Part shown: positions 20,407 through 31,272 of the stretch, one piece after another
How positions within the stretch are numbered: the stretch's first letter is position 1
Layout of the letters: each line of letters opens with the position of its first letter
NCBI GenBank assembly: GCA_020912385.1
Contig: CP087208.1
Coordinates: 2,728,001 to 2,792,000, forward strand
Direction of reading: 5' to 3'
Length of the DNA: 64,000 nucleotides
Origin: Neofusicoccum parvum
Lineage: Eukaryota > Ascomycota > Dothideomycetes > Botryosphaeriales > Botryosphaeriaceae
The notes under the pieces: model-generated
What the model saw: only the letters and a program-made list of their open reading frames with translations
Told to the model about the DNA's origin: nothing
Databases searched by the model: none
Translations under genes and position numbers: made by a program

Positions 20407-21249
20407 TCAGTCCACAATTTCACAGACAGATTCGATGACCTTACAAGCGAGCTTCGTCGACCACTGCCGCATCTCTGCCTGGACCTCCTCCTTATCGGAG
20501 AGTGTACCATTCGTGGGAGTGGAAAGAACGGCGGACTCGATGCCAAGGATGAGGTCCGCCTGGATGATTCCAAGTGCGACATCCTTGTCGTTGATTTTCC
20601 TTAGCTCCTTACGAATGTTCGTCTCCGCGGCGTGAAGAGCCCGGCGAGGAACAGCGGCAGGGATGTCCTCAGATCGCCGAAAGTCAACGATGACATGCCA
20701 GGAAAAGCGATACGCCCGGACGGTCGCAACGAGAGATTTTGCCCATGGACCACCGCGGTACATGCCAATGCCCGCCATCGGGATCTCCACATTCTGGAGA
20801 TGCTCATTGGGAGACGGGCGACGGACGTGCGTGGAATGGGTTCGTCGAAGTGACTGTCCAGCAGGGTTCCTCCGATGCGGCTGGGCATTACTGGAACTTC
20901 TGCTGACCCGGTTGGCGACAGTTCGATCTTCATTCTCGAGAAGGGATGGAATAACCTGCTCATCCGCGTATTGACGCCTCTTGCACCCAGGGCAGCGGCT
21001 TTCATAAATTCCTTCGTGGTGTCCCGAAAGCCATCGCTCAAGGCAAGGAAGATGGAAGACGTCCTTGCAGCAGGACAGCCTCACCACCTTTCTCGGTATG
21101 AGGGCAACGTCAGGAACCATGCTCAGGCAGATGGAACACTCATTACCACCAGCCTTCATTTCCTTCTCGGTCGGAGCCTTCAGCTCCGCGAGAAGCTCAT
21201 CTCTCGTCCTCTCTGCCGCCTTCTTCCAGCGAATTCCAAAGAGATTCAT
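20407..21249 (-). CDS. RING-like zinc-finger protein
   Basis: This single frame of 280 aa starts at ATG 21249. The finger occupies residues 38-89: C38, C41, C60/C61, D63, H66, C69, C86 and C89 (CSIC ... CCKDVFHLPCLERWL ... CPGC). Aspartate stands where the fourth ligand (His) usually is; Asp can coordinate zinc in some RINGs. The FHLPCLERWL helix is the usual E2-facing part, so ubiquitin ligase activity is plausible. A basic, Ser/Arg-rich linker follows (residues 110-155), then a C-terminal helical domain (RKELRKINDKDVALGIIQADLIL) that I cannot name. No membrane segment is seen. Confidence 0.75.
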   Translation of the reverse strand: MNLFGIRWKKAAERTRDELLAELKAPTEKEMKAGGNECSICLSMVPDVALIPRKVVRLSCCKDVFHLPCLERWLSGHHEGIYESRCPGCKRRQYADEQVIPSLLENEDRTVANRVSRSSSNAQPHRRNPAGQSLRRTHSTHVRRPSPNEHLQNVEIPMAGIGMYRGGPWAKSLVATVRAYRFSWHVIVDFRRSEDIPAAVPRRALHAAETNIRKELRKINDKDVALGIIQADLILGIESAVLSTPTNGTLSDKEEVQAEMRQWSTKLACKVIESVCEIVD

Positions 21250-21615
21250 ACCTGTATGAATGATGTTTTTGAAATGCTTTTGATGTCAAAAGGTACGTGG
21301 CTGAAGACAAGATATCGGGACGATACACTGAACGCCGTGGTTTACGGATCGTTGAATGGAGAGTTCTGGGGAAGTGAAATATGCTGCAAAAGTTCCGCAA
21401 TGAAATTCCATTGTATGTAAAGATTGAAATTGGTCGCGGCCTTAGTACGCATTTCTTCTGAACAATGCTTGACGTCATGCCATGGTATCCCATGCGAGAC
21501 GACTATGGATATCACAGAGTCAGGCGGCCACTAAGGAATATGTCGTGATGCGGCGTTCGGTATCTACTCACACATACTATAGACCGCAGAGCTTTTGCGC
21601 AGCTCATCGAGGTTT

Positions 21616-21764
21616 GTACGAGGTTGGTTCGGATAGTATTCAAACACGTAGGCAGCTGAAGCATTTATCCGGACGTAAATTTACAGTCAGGGGAATATCA
21701 ATCCCGTCTGGATGAATGCTCCAACTGCCCACGTGTTACAATACTATCCAAACCGACCTCGTAC
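21616..21764. repeat. 149-bp foldback (MITE-like) element
   Basis: Two arms of 60 nt, 21616-21675 and 21705-21764, are inverted complements around a 29-nt loop. They begin GTACGAGGTTGG and end CCGACCTCGTAC. About nine positions differ; all single differences are transitions, plus one 2-nt block. Such a palindrome is typical of a non-autonomous foldback element or a hairpin RNA precursor. No target-site duplication was seen. Confidence 0.8.
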
Positions 21765-22689
21765 GTTGCGAATTTTCCATTGCGGGGAAAGCCGTTAGGC
21801 CCTGTTTAGGTCCGTTAACAAAGAACACCATGACGCCAGTGGCGTCCGAACGGGTTCTGTAATGTTTATCTTGGTGCGCTACCCCTTTCAGCTATCGCGC
21901 CCTCCTCCGCTAATCATCTCAAACTTTGTAAATTCACCCACCTCACCCGTTCTTTTTAACTCTCATTTTTCCTCCGTTCGCACTGCCCGTGCTGCCAGCT
22001 CGACCGTGCCTCCGCCGACCGCCAACCGCCAACCCACGGGAGCCTTAGCTCGCCCGTAGGCTGCTTGTCTGTGCTGCGCCGCCTCCCTTCTGCGGAGCCA
22101 TAACTCCTTCATGCGCTGTAATCCCTCTACCCTTGCTGATGTCGCTTGTTCTGGGCAACCTCGATCTGCCTTGCCGCCGTTGTTTACTGTCCAAGCATCA
22201 CCGTGAATGTTCAGAGAATCTCGCTCTTTCTCCACCTCTCTGGGTTAGGCAGCTCTGAACGTAGCCAGCTAACCGAACCTTTTCTAAACCGATGAAGAGC
22301 CGACGTACTAAATCCCTCATCTACGTTGCTTCTATCCTTCTTTGCCTCGTTGAATTCCCCATTCCCCTATCTTTAAGAGTCAAGGACACTCACTCATCCC
22401 AGAGCCGCTGCCTCAGAGCTCGCAAAATCTCGTCTGCTGGCAAGTGCGTGGCATTAGACAGTATGCATGCCTTGTCGAAAGTAAACATGCGAGAGCATCA
22501 GTCCTTGTCCATCGTCTCTGGCACCATGGCTGCCCGGAAGTCCGGGAGAAGCAGGCCTGCCTGGGCCGCAGATGCGACTAACACCAATGTCCGCCGTCCA
22601 CGCTGGGAGCCCGCCTCGACCGAACGCTTCTGTTCGCAGAGAGATGCCAAGCTGAGCGGCACCCCACATAGGAGGCCGGGACAGCTACT
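21765..22689. other. spacer
   Basis: Pyrimidine-rich sequence at 21900-22080 could be a promoter or leader. A plus-strand frame 22292-22756 has an ATG and a hydrophobic start (IYVASILLCLVEFPIPLSL) but loses coding character quickly. It is not called. Confidence 0.4.
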
Positions 22690-22973
22690 GGAAGTAGTAC
22701 CGCAAGATCCACGAGAGTGCGATCTGTTTCAACCACTCCCGTACCTGCACACTTAGGTGGACGACGTTCGGCGGGTTCATGAACGACTTCTGGCGCTCAA
22801 ATCCTTGGCTGCGCCCTCCCGCGGAGGCTGGCGATGACGAGTGGTGGTGCGAGGAATATGGGCGCCATAAGCTCTATGATTACGATGGCAGCCTAGACCT
22901 AATGCCGGATGAGGATATGATTGTGGAGGAGGGGCAGGAGCATATTTGGATGAGCGAAAGGGGTAGGGAGTGA
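22690..22973 (+). pseudogene. possible gene fragment with one internal stop
   Basis: A frame starting near 22680 has a TAG close to its beginning, then continues through TTFGGFMNDFWRSNPWLRPP and an acidic Asp/Glu/Trp-rich part. It ends at a GTGAGT donor (about 22970) or the TGA it contains. From ATG 22779 there are 64 codons. The Trp/Tyr-rich sequence looks like a real protein, but I cannot name it. An upstream exon or decay is equally possible. Confidence 0.35.
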
Positions 22974-23352
22974 GTGCATCAAAAGCCAGGAACTTCCCCT
23001 CTTTACGAATTTGGATAACACGCAGCGCATAGAGGACGAGCACGGGCGGGTGAGTCGATAGGAGTGGCTAACTAGAAGCCTCATTTCCCCTGGTCGGTCT
23101 CCGGGGCCATACAGACGTAGTGAGCTGTTATTCTTCGTTTCGATAAGCAAAGTCACACGCTCCCAATCCCTACCAAATCAAAGGAATCGTCTCTCGGCCC
23201 TGAATAAGCACGCTTGACTATCCCATTCCCTATATAACTACAATCAAGTCGATCACGCAACAAGACACCACTATGATCACCAGTCCATCCAGCACGATTT
23301 CCCCTTAGGTCCCCATCTCATCATATCTCATACATCGCCAATTCCATGCGCT
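22974..23352. other. spacer between convergent genes
   Basis: No gene is called. A GTGAGT at about 23050 suggests a possible continuation of the 22.7-kb fragment by splicing. Confidence 0.4.
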
Positions 23353-24873
23353 CTAGTCATCGTAATACTCTTCCTCTCCTTCATCCTCAATCTCGCCACA
23401 GTCCTCACTATCCTCCTTGTCTTGGCGTTTCCCCTGCGTTCGGCCGAGCTCAGCTCTCAACACATCATCCGCCACGTCCGAAGCGACGGCGGCCTCCCCG
23501 TCGTCCTCTTCGTCCGTAGCATGCACGGGCAGCTGCTCGGTGCCGAAGAAACCCTGCACATCATCGATGTCTCCCACCCTCCGTGCGGCGGCCAGAAAAG
23601 TAGTGCGTCGGTACCAGCCCTTCTCGGGCGAGCCCCAAAAGCGGCGGTGGGCAAGGGTCTTGAGGGCATCGGCCTGCCAGCCGATGCAGGCGTGGCGCTG
23701 GCGGCGGAGCAGTGCCATGCAGAAGGCCCAGTACAAATAGCGCAGGCGTGGGCGGTGCTCGGGGCTGGGGTGCTTAAACTCGAGCAGGCGGCCGTCGAGG
23801 TCGGCGTAGCGCAGGGCGCCGCAGACGTGCATGTCGGCCCACGCCGGCGAGGTCAGAGAGGCGTCAAGGACCCGTACAACGAGGGCAGACGAGGACGGGC
23901 TAGCGGCGTCGGCGGGCACGATGGCGATTTGCGCCTTGTCGAACAGCTTCTCCAGGTACTCGGCCATGGGGATACAGTTGCGCGTGTCGTACAGGTGGCC
24001 GTGGGCGACATCGCGCTCCACCGCGTCGTCTCCGAAGATGTAACGGGCGTTCAGCTCGCCGAGCGCGTTCGGCACGATGTGCGCCATGCGGATCTGGCTC
24101 GCCGGGTGGTATTCGCGGGTGATGGCGCACCACTGGGCCGCTTTGTTGCCGGGCTTGGTGGTGGCATAGAAGTCGGCACACCTACGCGTCCAGTCGCTGT
24201 GGAGGGCGCTGCGCTGCTGAGCGTTGGTACGGAAGACTAGCTGGGCGGTGGCGGGGGTGTTGCCGTAGCTCTGGAGCCAGCTGTCGATGAGCTGGTCGTC
24301 CTCGAGGCGGCGGCTAGCCTGAGCCGTGACGACGTCGACGGCGTGCCCAACGATGGCGTTTCTATTAGCCTTGTACCTGTGCTTCTCGAGCAGCGCCAGC
24401 TGCGTATGGCCCTCGATCTTAGCCAGCTGCGCCTCGTATCGCGCCCGGTCTGGCCTCTTCTCCGCGGATGATTCCCAAGAGCGTAGCCAGTGCTGCCTCG
24501 CCATGTTTAGCTGGCTCAGCTGATTGTCAATCAGTTCCACCTGCCCGGAAATGCGGCGACGCATACGCTCGACCATCTCGCTCTCGTACTCGGCCTGGAC
24601 TCTGCCAAACTGCTTCCGGTCCGTGGCCGCCTGTGTCGGAGAATCCTCTGTCGGCGGCTCTTGTGATGACGCGTTCTGCTGGATCATCTGGATCTCCTCG
24701 TTGCGCAGGTGCTGGAGATCGGCGTTGAGCTCGGGCACGAATTTCCAGTTGCTGTCATTGATGGGCAGTTGGAACGCACGCGGGTCGTATCCGTGCTCTC
24801 CCGGGCGCTGAATAAAGTTGACTTTAGCATGTTTTCCGCGGCGTTGCGACTGAGGCGTGGATGGCGGATCCAT
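23353..24873 (-). CDS. HNH_2-domain endonuclease-like protein
   Basis: This encodes 506 aa from ATG 24873; the frame is open to 25086 and an alternative ATG exists at about 25063. Residues 85-190 are charged and likely coiled. The HNH_2 module spans about 245-325: C249 (QWCAIT), H265 (MAHIVP), then a YIFGDD turn, N299 (TRNCIPM) and the closing LEKLFDKAQIAIVP. In HNH nucleases the His/Asn residues bind metal and cut DNA; in this fungal family the last His of the motif is often absent, as here, so activity is uncertain. The acidic tail (EDSEDCGEIEDEGEEEYYDD) may be disordered. The family is common and expanded in filamentous fungi; its cellular role is unknown. Confidence 0.8.
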   Translation of the reverse strand: MDPPSTPQSQRRGKHAKVNFIQRPGEHGYDPRAFQLPINDSNWKFVPELNADLQHLRNEEIQMIQQNASSQEPPTEDSPTQAATDRKQFGRVQAEYESEMVERMRRRISGQVELIDNQLSQLNMARQHWLRSWESSAEKRPDRARYEAQLAKIEGHTQLALLEKHRYKANRNAIVGHAVDVVTAQASRRLEDDQLIDSWLQSYGNTPATAQLVFRTNAQQRSALHSDWTRRCADFYATTKPGNKAAQWCAITREYHPASQIRMAHIVPNALGELNARYIFGDDAVERDVAHGHLYDTRNCIPMAEYLEKLFDKAQIAIVPADAASPSSSALVVRVLDASLTSPAWADMHVCGALRYADLDGRLLEFKHPSPEHRPRLRYLYWAFCMALLRRQRHACIGWQADALKTLAHRRFWGSPEKGWYRRTTFLAAARRVGDIDDVQGFFGTEQLPVHATDEEDDGEAAVASDVADDVLRAELGRTQGKRQDKEDSEDCGEIEDEGEEEYYDD

Positions 24874-25086
24874 AATTAACGATGAACACTTACTAGAAGG
24901 AGAAGCTCGATGTTGATCATGATGAGCTTTTGTAAGGGTGGGGCTGGTGTGTTTGCGCTTGTTGCGAGAGGCTGCAGGTGAAGATGGTTTCCAAAGTGTG
25001 CGTTGCCGGTGGTAGACAAAGAAGTTGGGGCAGAAGGACGGTTTTGTACCTGCGCATAACATGGCCCTTGCACTAACACCGACCAA

Positions 25087-27595
25087 ATTTCACGGCGGAT
25101 CAAACCGATAACACGTGAGTCTTGTGTTAACAGAGCCCTTTTAGAATCACAGTGGCCTTAGTCCAGAATGCGCAGGATAAGCATAGCGAACTCCCTCACA
25201 GCTATATTGAAAGACCGGGAACAAGGAGACGGAATTTGAGGCTTAGTCCCAAACGGGAAACTTATTAAGACGCAGCATAGACAACCTTGAGCTAGAAAGC
25301 CACATTCGAAGCAGTGTAGGACTTTTTTAAGCTAGTCACTTATCACGTTTCTTTCTTCGAATATAACATTATAACAAACACTATTAGAGCTAGTTAACCT
25401 TTAAGCCGTTCCAATCTTAATTATATTACTACATTAGTGGTTAGCATGTCTATCTTGGGGCGCGCGCGACTGCACGCGCCAAGGATAGATCGGCGTGGGT
25501 CATGGTCACGAAGGACGGCGCCTCCGGGGCCGTATTCGACCAATCGCGAGGAGCAGCGCCGGGGACAACTATTGCTGGAAATGGCAACAAAATGAACCGG
25601 AACCGGATACCATTGTTCCAGGACACATACTTATATTCGTAAACAATGACATTATTGTTTATACCATCAATAGGAAGAGAAACGATTATGACGGGGATTT
25701 GGCGACGAAGAATAATGTGTGCGCCTGAGCTGAATTTATGTTGTGCAGCATGCTTCTGAGTGCTTTCAGAGAGACATGGCCTAAGTGTAAGACAGCTGTG
25801 GAAGAAAACAGTCACTCAGACATGTCCCATACAAGATCGCCTGACTATGTTGGATTTCAAGATACTGGAGACACTTAGCCTTAATATATCGCGCCCACCC
25901 TTGACAGATATCTATGAGCGACGATAGATAGACAATGATACCTGTGACGCTGTATCGAGAATTCCGGAAGACAGGAGCGGAAAATATTTCTGCGGGGCCG
26001 GCACAAAGCCATCGACTGGACTGGCTAGAAGGGTAGCATGGAGTTCTTCGGTCTCGCCGCGTTTTTCCATGCCGCCCGACACCATGATCGATACGAGCGC
26101 CGGGGCAAGAAACCTTCCGCCCGCTGCGGGTGATCCTCAGCTGCGCAAGGCGTTCACCGTCCTGCGGTGCCTCAGCAGCAAATACTCGCACTGAGTTCGC
26201 CGGCAGACGTGACGCAGATCGCTATAAGTCTTGTGGCACATCAGCTACAGCTCTCGACTGTGAATCTTTGTGCGACGCGCACCTCTTTGCATCAGCGGGT
26301 CGTGATAGCAACCACCCCAACTCTCAATGTCCATCTCTTCCGTGATCTTGGCGATCTGTGACTCCTCTCGGCCACGTTGGCACCATTGGTAGAACCAAGC
26401 TGACTCGGTATGGCGAAGCACCCGCGGGACAGAAGGAAGGATCGCATCAGCCGTGTTGAGTGGGTAGGTATGAGTTGGCGGAAGGCAAACGCGATTGCAG
26501 CCACGGGGATGGGGCGGCGAGCCTGTGAGATGTCTCTGCAGAGTCTGTTATCAGCGACGGCGAAGACCATGACAGAGAAGGCACCTTCTTTGCAAAATTG
26601 CAAAGTCATGCGGAGGCCATGTGACTCGCACCGAAAAGCAGACGAGGTCCGCTAGGAAGGAGTGGAAGCATCCCGCCAGCTGAAAAACAGTTAGCAGTAT
26701 GCGCATATATGCTAAGAGAAAGTCTCACTTCACCGTGTCTTTCGTTGATCCATGTGCGCCCGGCACGCTGTGCGCAGCCGCGGTCGAGGCACGGTGGGGC
26801 TATGCGCGGTCAGGACACGCATGGGCGAGTCCCAGTGGCACATCAAGTAGACGCTTCTCGCCAGCCTGGAGCCCTGGGATGATCTGAGGAGTCAGTACAG
26901 AAGTCAGCGTGCCGGCTGTAAGAGACGCTGGGGGACGGCGGTGGGCGGCGCGGGAGCGGTCAGGCAGGCGGTTGAGGACGCGCCGCGGCAGGTGGGGGTG
27001 GTGTCGGGTGGTGTCGGGTGGTGCTGGTGTCGAGGCTGGTAGCTGCTCGATCTCGCGGGCGCTGGTGGACGAATGACGTGCCTTGAACTACAGATCCAAT
27101 CCTCCGCCGACCTTGAAGGATTGGCTTCGAAGACGTCCGGCCCAAGGCGCGCCCGCTGCAACGGCGTGGGACTACGAACCCCGCGCGAGAACCCCGCGGC
27201 ACTTTCAAAACTACGCCGAAGACCGTCCCTCTGCAAAGCAAGACGAAGCAGGCTTAGAGAAATGCTAAAAACATGTTTTATTGAATGGCGATGCGGGCTC
27301 ACAGACAATAAGCAGTTCACAGTGCATGATGACAGACGAGGCATGGTCACAGTATTGAACGAAGATTGAATTGAAGCTAGCTACTCAGTGAATGAAGAAC
27401 CAGAAGAACTAACCCATCAGATAGTAACTGATCAATTTTTGTCAGATAATGCGACCTGCGCCAGTGTTACAACTGCGAGTTCACTTTCTGAGTTACTGTT
27501 CTCATCATTGGGTGTAGCTTTTCTGGAGAGGAAAAGTCTCAGGTCTGGACGAGAGAGAAGGTATTTATAAGGGCCCCGAGTGCTCGCTTAGCAGC
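25087..27595. other. gene-poor stretch with an AT-rich island
   Basis: 25300-25440 is strongly AT-rich, unlike its GC-rich surroundings, as expected for an old RIP-mutated repeat. It ends in a GC-rich hairpin at 25449-25492. The rest carries frames on both strands (for example minus 26609-26292, 105 codons with ATG; plus 27073-27369), none with supporting motifs. A minus-strand gene at 26.3-26.6 kb is possible but weak. Confidence 0.45.
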
Positions 27596-27835
27596 TTAGG
27601 TAATGCCTTGATTTGGGAGCTCCTTCCTCCTCGGGTCACTTGGGAAGGATGGTGCCTGCTGAGGAGGCTTGACAACACGTGCCATCCCCTTCTCAGCTGC
27701 ATCGACGGCATAGTAGGCGCAAGCGACGTGTTTCCGGATTTCTGTTACGTGTACGTGGTGTTGCCGCGTTACTTTTAGCTCTCCAATAAGAATGAAGCTT
27801 GGGATGGCAGTGACAGGGCAAACCCCACTTAACAT
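27596..27835 (-). CDS. hypothetical small protein, weak
   Basis: ATG 27835 gives 79 codons with ordinary composition and a helical middle (HHVHVTEIRKHVACAYYAVDAAEKGMARVV). No domain is recognised. A TTTATAAG box on the opposite strand at about 27564 does not serve this gene. Confidence 0.3.
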   Translation of the reverse strand: MLSGVCPVTAIPSFILIGELKVTRQHHVHVTEIRKHVACAYYAVDAAEKGMARVVKPPQQAPSFPSDPRRKELPNQGIT

Positions 27836-28000
27836 AGGGTACCGAGAAAGGGAGCCACGATTACCAGGGTCTTAGCCACAAAAGCCAACCAGCCAAAGAG
27901 CGCAGAGATACCTCGGGTAGGGGTTTGGCCAATCAGCTTACAAGTCTAAAAGCAACGCGGTAACGCCACGTAGCGTTCTCACTCTGCGCCGTTTGCTTCC

Positions 28001-28042
28001 TACCAAAACGCGCCTACCAAAACGCGCCTACCAAAACGCGCC
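28001..28042. repeat. 14-bp tandem repeat, three copies
   Basis: TACCAAAACGCGCC is repeated three times without change, upstream of the 28.25-kb gene. Confidence 0.85.
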
Positions 28043-28092
28043 TGCCTTACCACCACCACCCACCACACCACGCACACTTGGTCGCCGTCTCC

Positions 28093-28164
28093 AACACCCC
28101 GACTTCTCCTAACACCCCGACTTCTCCTAACACCCCGACTTCTCCTAACAAGCCGGTTTCTCCT
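28093..28164. repeat. 18-bp tandem repeat, three exact and one diverged copy
   Basis: AACACCCCGACTTCTCCT occurs three times exactly, then a diverged copy and a partial one. It lies about 90 bp before ATG 28253, so it is in the promoter or leader of that gene. Confidence 0.85.
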
Positions 28165-28252
28165 AACGTCTCCTAACACCCTTGCGAAGTCGGGAAATAC
28201 GCGTAACACCAGGAACAACCGAGCTGATAAGGTCAGTTCCAAACGATCCATC

Positions 28253-29712
28253 ATGGCGTCGTCTCCTCCCCACCACGGTTCCGCGCATCCCACTGCCGAA
28301 CCATACATTGATACAGCGCATCCCGATCAAGCCTCGCCGACTGGGGAGTCTCCCGAAACCCACTCAAGATTAGATTCGACGCCATTTGCGGCATCAGCCA
28401 TCCCACCAGCTTCGGTATCAAGCTCAGGGAGCTCTTCTGTTGGAAATCACGTGTACGTTAGTTGCTAGATTAGGTATAGTACCGTGTTTGAGGATAAGTC
28501 GGGCACCTCTCCTGCCCCCCCTCACATGGCATGCCAAGAATCGTACTACATTCTGCACCGCGCCAATTCTCAACATCTTCCCTGTCAACCTCAATCACGC
28601 CTTCAACCAAACAATCCCGGCCACTCATCCTGGTCGAGAAGATCCGTCGTCTGCGTGACGGAGATTTTGACGGCATCCCACACATCGGCGCAGTCCGGAT
28701 TCATCGGGACGAACTCGACGAACTCAAGGCACTCCTCTCCCAGAGTTACGACCTCCAAGACTTCGCCTTGTACCGTATGAAAAGCTACTACAACCCGAAA
28801 AGGAGCTGCTTAAAGTATTCTATGCCTGGCCCAATCCACAGTGCGGCTACAGGTGCCGTCATCAAAGTCATCAATGAGCAGTTGAGTAGCATTGCGCAAA
28901 GACATCCTGCAAGCAGAATCATTGGGCAGATTGTGCAACTACCAGACAGGACCATCGAGCCATTCTGTGACATGAAAGGCGGATCTAAGGTTAATGACGG
29001 CCTTTGGATCTTCAAAGGAGTAATGGCCCACAGGTACTGTCTCGCCTTGGAGGTTTCGCATTCACAGGAGTACAAGGAGGTCAAGAAAAAGGTGCGAACT
29101 CTTATTGCGGAAACCAAGGGTCGACCTGCGCTTGGAATCATCGTCAATATCAATATCAACTACGATTCCAAGAACGATATCATTGCTGCATCCGACCCAT
29201 CTACGGCACTCGACAGGACGTCGTTCATCAAGGTCACAAAGAATGGGAGCAGGAGACGTGAAGTTCAGGAGATGGTATCCAGGCAGGTCTTCATCGAGGC
29301 GGACGGAAGCATCATCGACGGCCAGATCGAATTGTCGATCAGCGATATCATTGGTTCGGTCCATTTGGAAAGCTACAAAAAGGACCCCAAGTTCAATACT
29401 GCCGATGAGCTCGTTTTGGGGGACAAAGTCATCATTCCGCATCGTGCTCTCGCTGGAGAGATACAGGATGCAGAAGCATCAATCCTTGCCGATTGGAAGT
29501 CGAGAGCATCTGGCGGAGACATGGGTCCGGACGGGCCGACCTACATCAATACAGATAACGACACCGCAAGCAGCAGTGACGATTCCTTCCCTAGTACCTC
29601 GAGCTCGGAGAAGGACGACAAGAGGAAAGATCCATCGTATAGTGGCAAGGCAAGTGCTAGCAGCAACCCCAGCTCCCGTGGCCCAAGTTCGCGCAACGCC
29701 AAGAAAACTTAG
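28253..29712 (+). CDS. PD-(D/E)XK-like family protein A
   Basis: The preferred model has exon 1 28253-28452 (Ser/Pro-rich, ATG in ATCATGG) and exon 2 28539-29712 joined in phase 2, giving 457 aa. Without it, ATG 28531 gives 393 aa. The core shows the order shared with three neighbours: a CLKYSMPGPIH segment, a long helix (SAATGAVIKVINEQL), VNDGLWIF, then CLALEVSHSQEYKEVKKKV and a GIIVNINI strand. In PD-(D/E)XK nucleases the D of the second element and the E of the LEV strand bind metal; the usual Lys is replaced by Ser (EVS), as in many fungal Uma2-like proteins. A Ser/Lys-rich tail follows. DNA cleavage is not shown. Confidence 0.65.
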
Positions 29713-30245
29713 CTTTCTAAGCTGAACTGGTTTCTTTCATGTGGTTGGACCATTGTAAGTTCTTTCTCCGCCGAAAATAGATCGAACAAAGGCTAATTAC
29801 CAAGCTTCCGCTCTTTCACATCTTCACAAATGATGGCGACAATTACCACAGACTCGGATTGCAAAGCGCTAAAACATGCAAAAGACCTCACGGAAATTTG
29901 AAGCATTCATTATGATGCGTTTGTCATGTTCCTGACCGCACATTCGCCTCCACCTGAATTCTTCAACTACCCACCTGTGAGCAGTATGTGCTGGATCGAC
30001 ACTTTACTTGCGTTTCATCACTTTTTGTTGTTACATTGGCGAGGCAAACGTGGCCAGTAGCGCTTGGTGTTTACTCTCAAGTGGGTGTCAGAACTGCAAA
30101 TTGAGGGGTTGGATTGGCGTTATAGGCATTATCGAAGACTCAGCATCGGGGGTCGGGTGTTATTGAGAGATTGGGACTAGAGGAACGGGGCACGTCTACC
30201 TGGTGGCATTTCTTTGACTGACTGTCTCGACCATTACATATAACC
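29713..30245. other. spacer
   Basis: No open frame of interest. A CATATAACC sequence at about 30237 precedes the next frame. Confidence 0.5.
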
Positions 30246-30998
30246 CACCATCTGCGACACGATTGTGCAACACCGTCGAACCTACTGGGACATACACACT
30301 GGGACAAGATCCTCAACGCGCTCGCGGAGGATATTCCCACCTGGAGCAAACTTGACCTCCTCCGGGCAGACGGCTGGTTCGCAAGAACGTGGAGAAACGA
30401 TTCCGGTCGCTGGTGTCTGGAAGAACCACTCACGGACGCCGAAACGGAATTGATCCGCACCACAGCAGAGACCCTACCTACACCGATCCCACCCAATATC
30501 CCGCTACACGAAGTCATCAGCGCGCTACGTCACCATATTGCCGCAAATCCTCGCCAGTATCCCTGCCCTCCATCTCTCATAAGAGCTTCGGCGAAATCCG
30601 TAATCTTCATCATCGACTACTACCGACCTCTCTTCTTCAACCCACACGACTGCTTCTTCGATCCGGAAGACTACATCAGCGTTAGTGATAAGCGGAGACT
30701 TGTAGAAGTAGCAAAAGGCATCAAATGGAATATGCCAACAAGTCGCAGTCACCAGCACAGAAGCCGAATCAACAACGCCGCACAATCATCCACGTGTTCT
30801 CTCAGTGTGACAGTAGCACATTTCCGCCCAAATAGAGTTTCTAAAATTTCATTCCGCTTGGCTATCAAATGTTTGATAGCTTTTGCTTTTGAAAAGACAT
30901 ATCTCACTTGCAGCACAATCACTACATCCCGTTCCTTACAATTTGTCGAAGTCAAGGGATACATGCTACCCGCAAAGAATGCCATGGCCTCTATGTGA
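30246..30998 (+). pseudogene. open frame without ATG, decayed or 5'-incomplete gene
   Basis: A 250-codon frame is open with good coding character from about 30300 to 30770 (DKILNALAEDIPTWSKLDLL, WFARTWRNDSGRWCLEEPL, then FIIDYYRPLFFNPHDCFFDPEDY). No ATG exists before Met at about 30730. A TATA-like CATATAACC stands just upstream, where a start codon would be expected; ATT at about 30265 could be a lost ATG. An unseen 5' exon is the alternative. After 30780 coding character is lost. The family is not recognised. Confidence 0.45.
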
Positions 30999-31272
30999 CT
31001 AGAAGAACTGCGGACAAAGCTTCACACCAATGAAATAACCATGAGAATATAGCAATTGAGCTAGGGAGAAGGTGTCCCATGCTCAGCTATTGCAGTAGAG
31101 ACTATCAAAAGTCCGTCTCAGGCCTCTTGTCGAAGACTGTTCGGGTTGATACGAACAGAAATTTGACTGACGCCCTTCAGGCACGAGAATGTCATAAGTA
31201 AGGCTGAGCCGATAAGACCCAGGATCAAGCCGCCAACCGTGAAGCCATCACGGAGAAGCCATTGCCGGTTGG

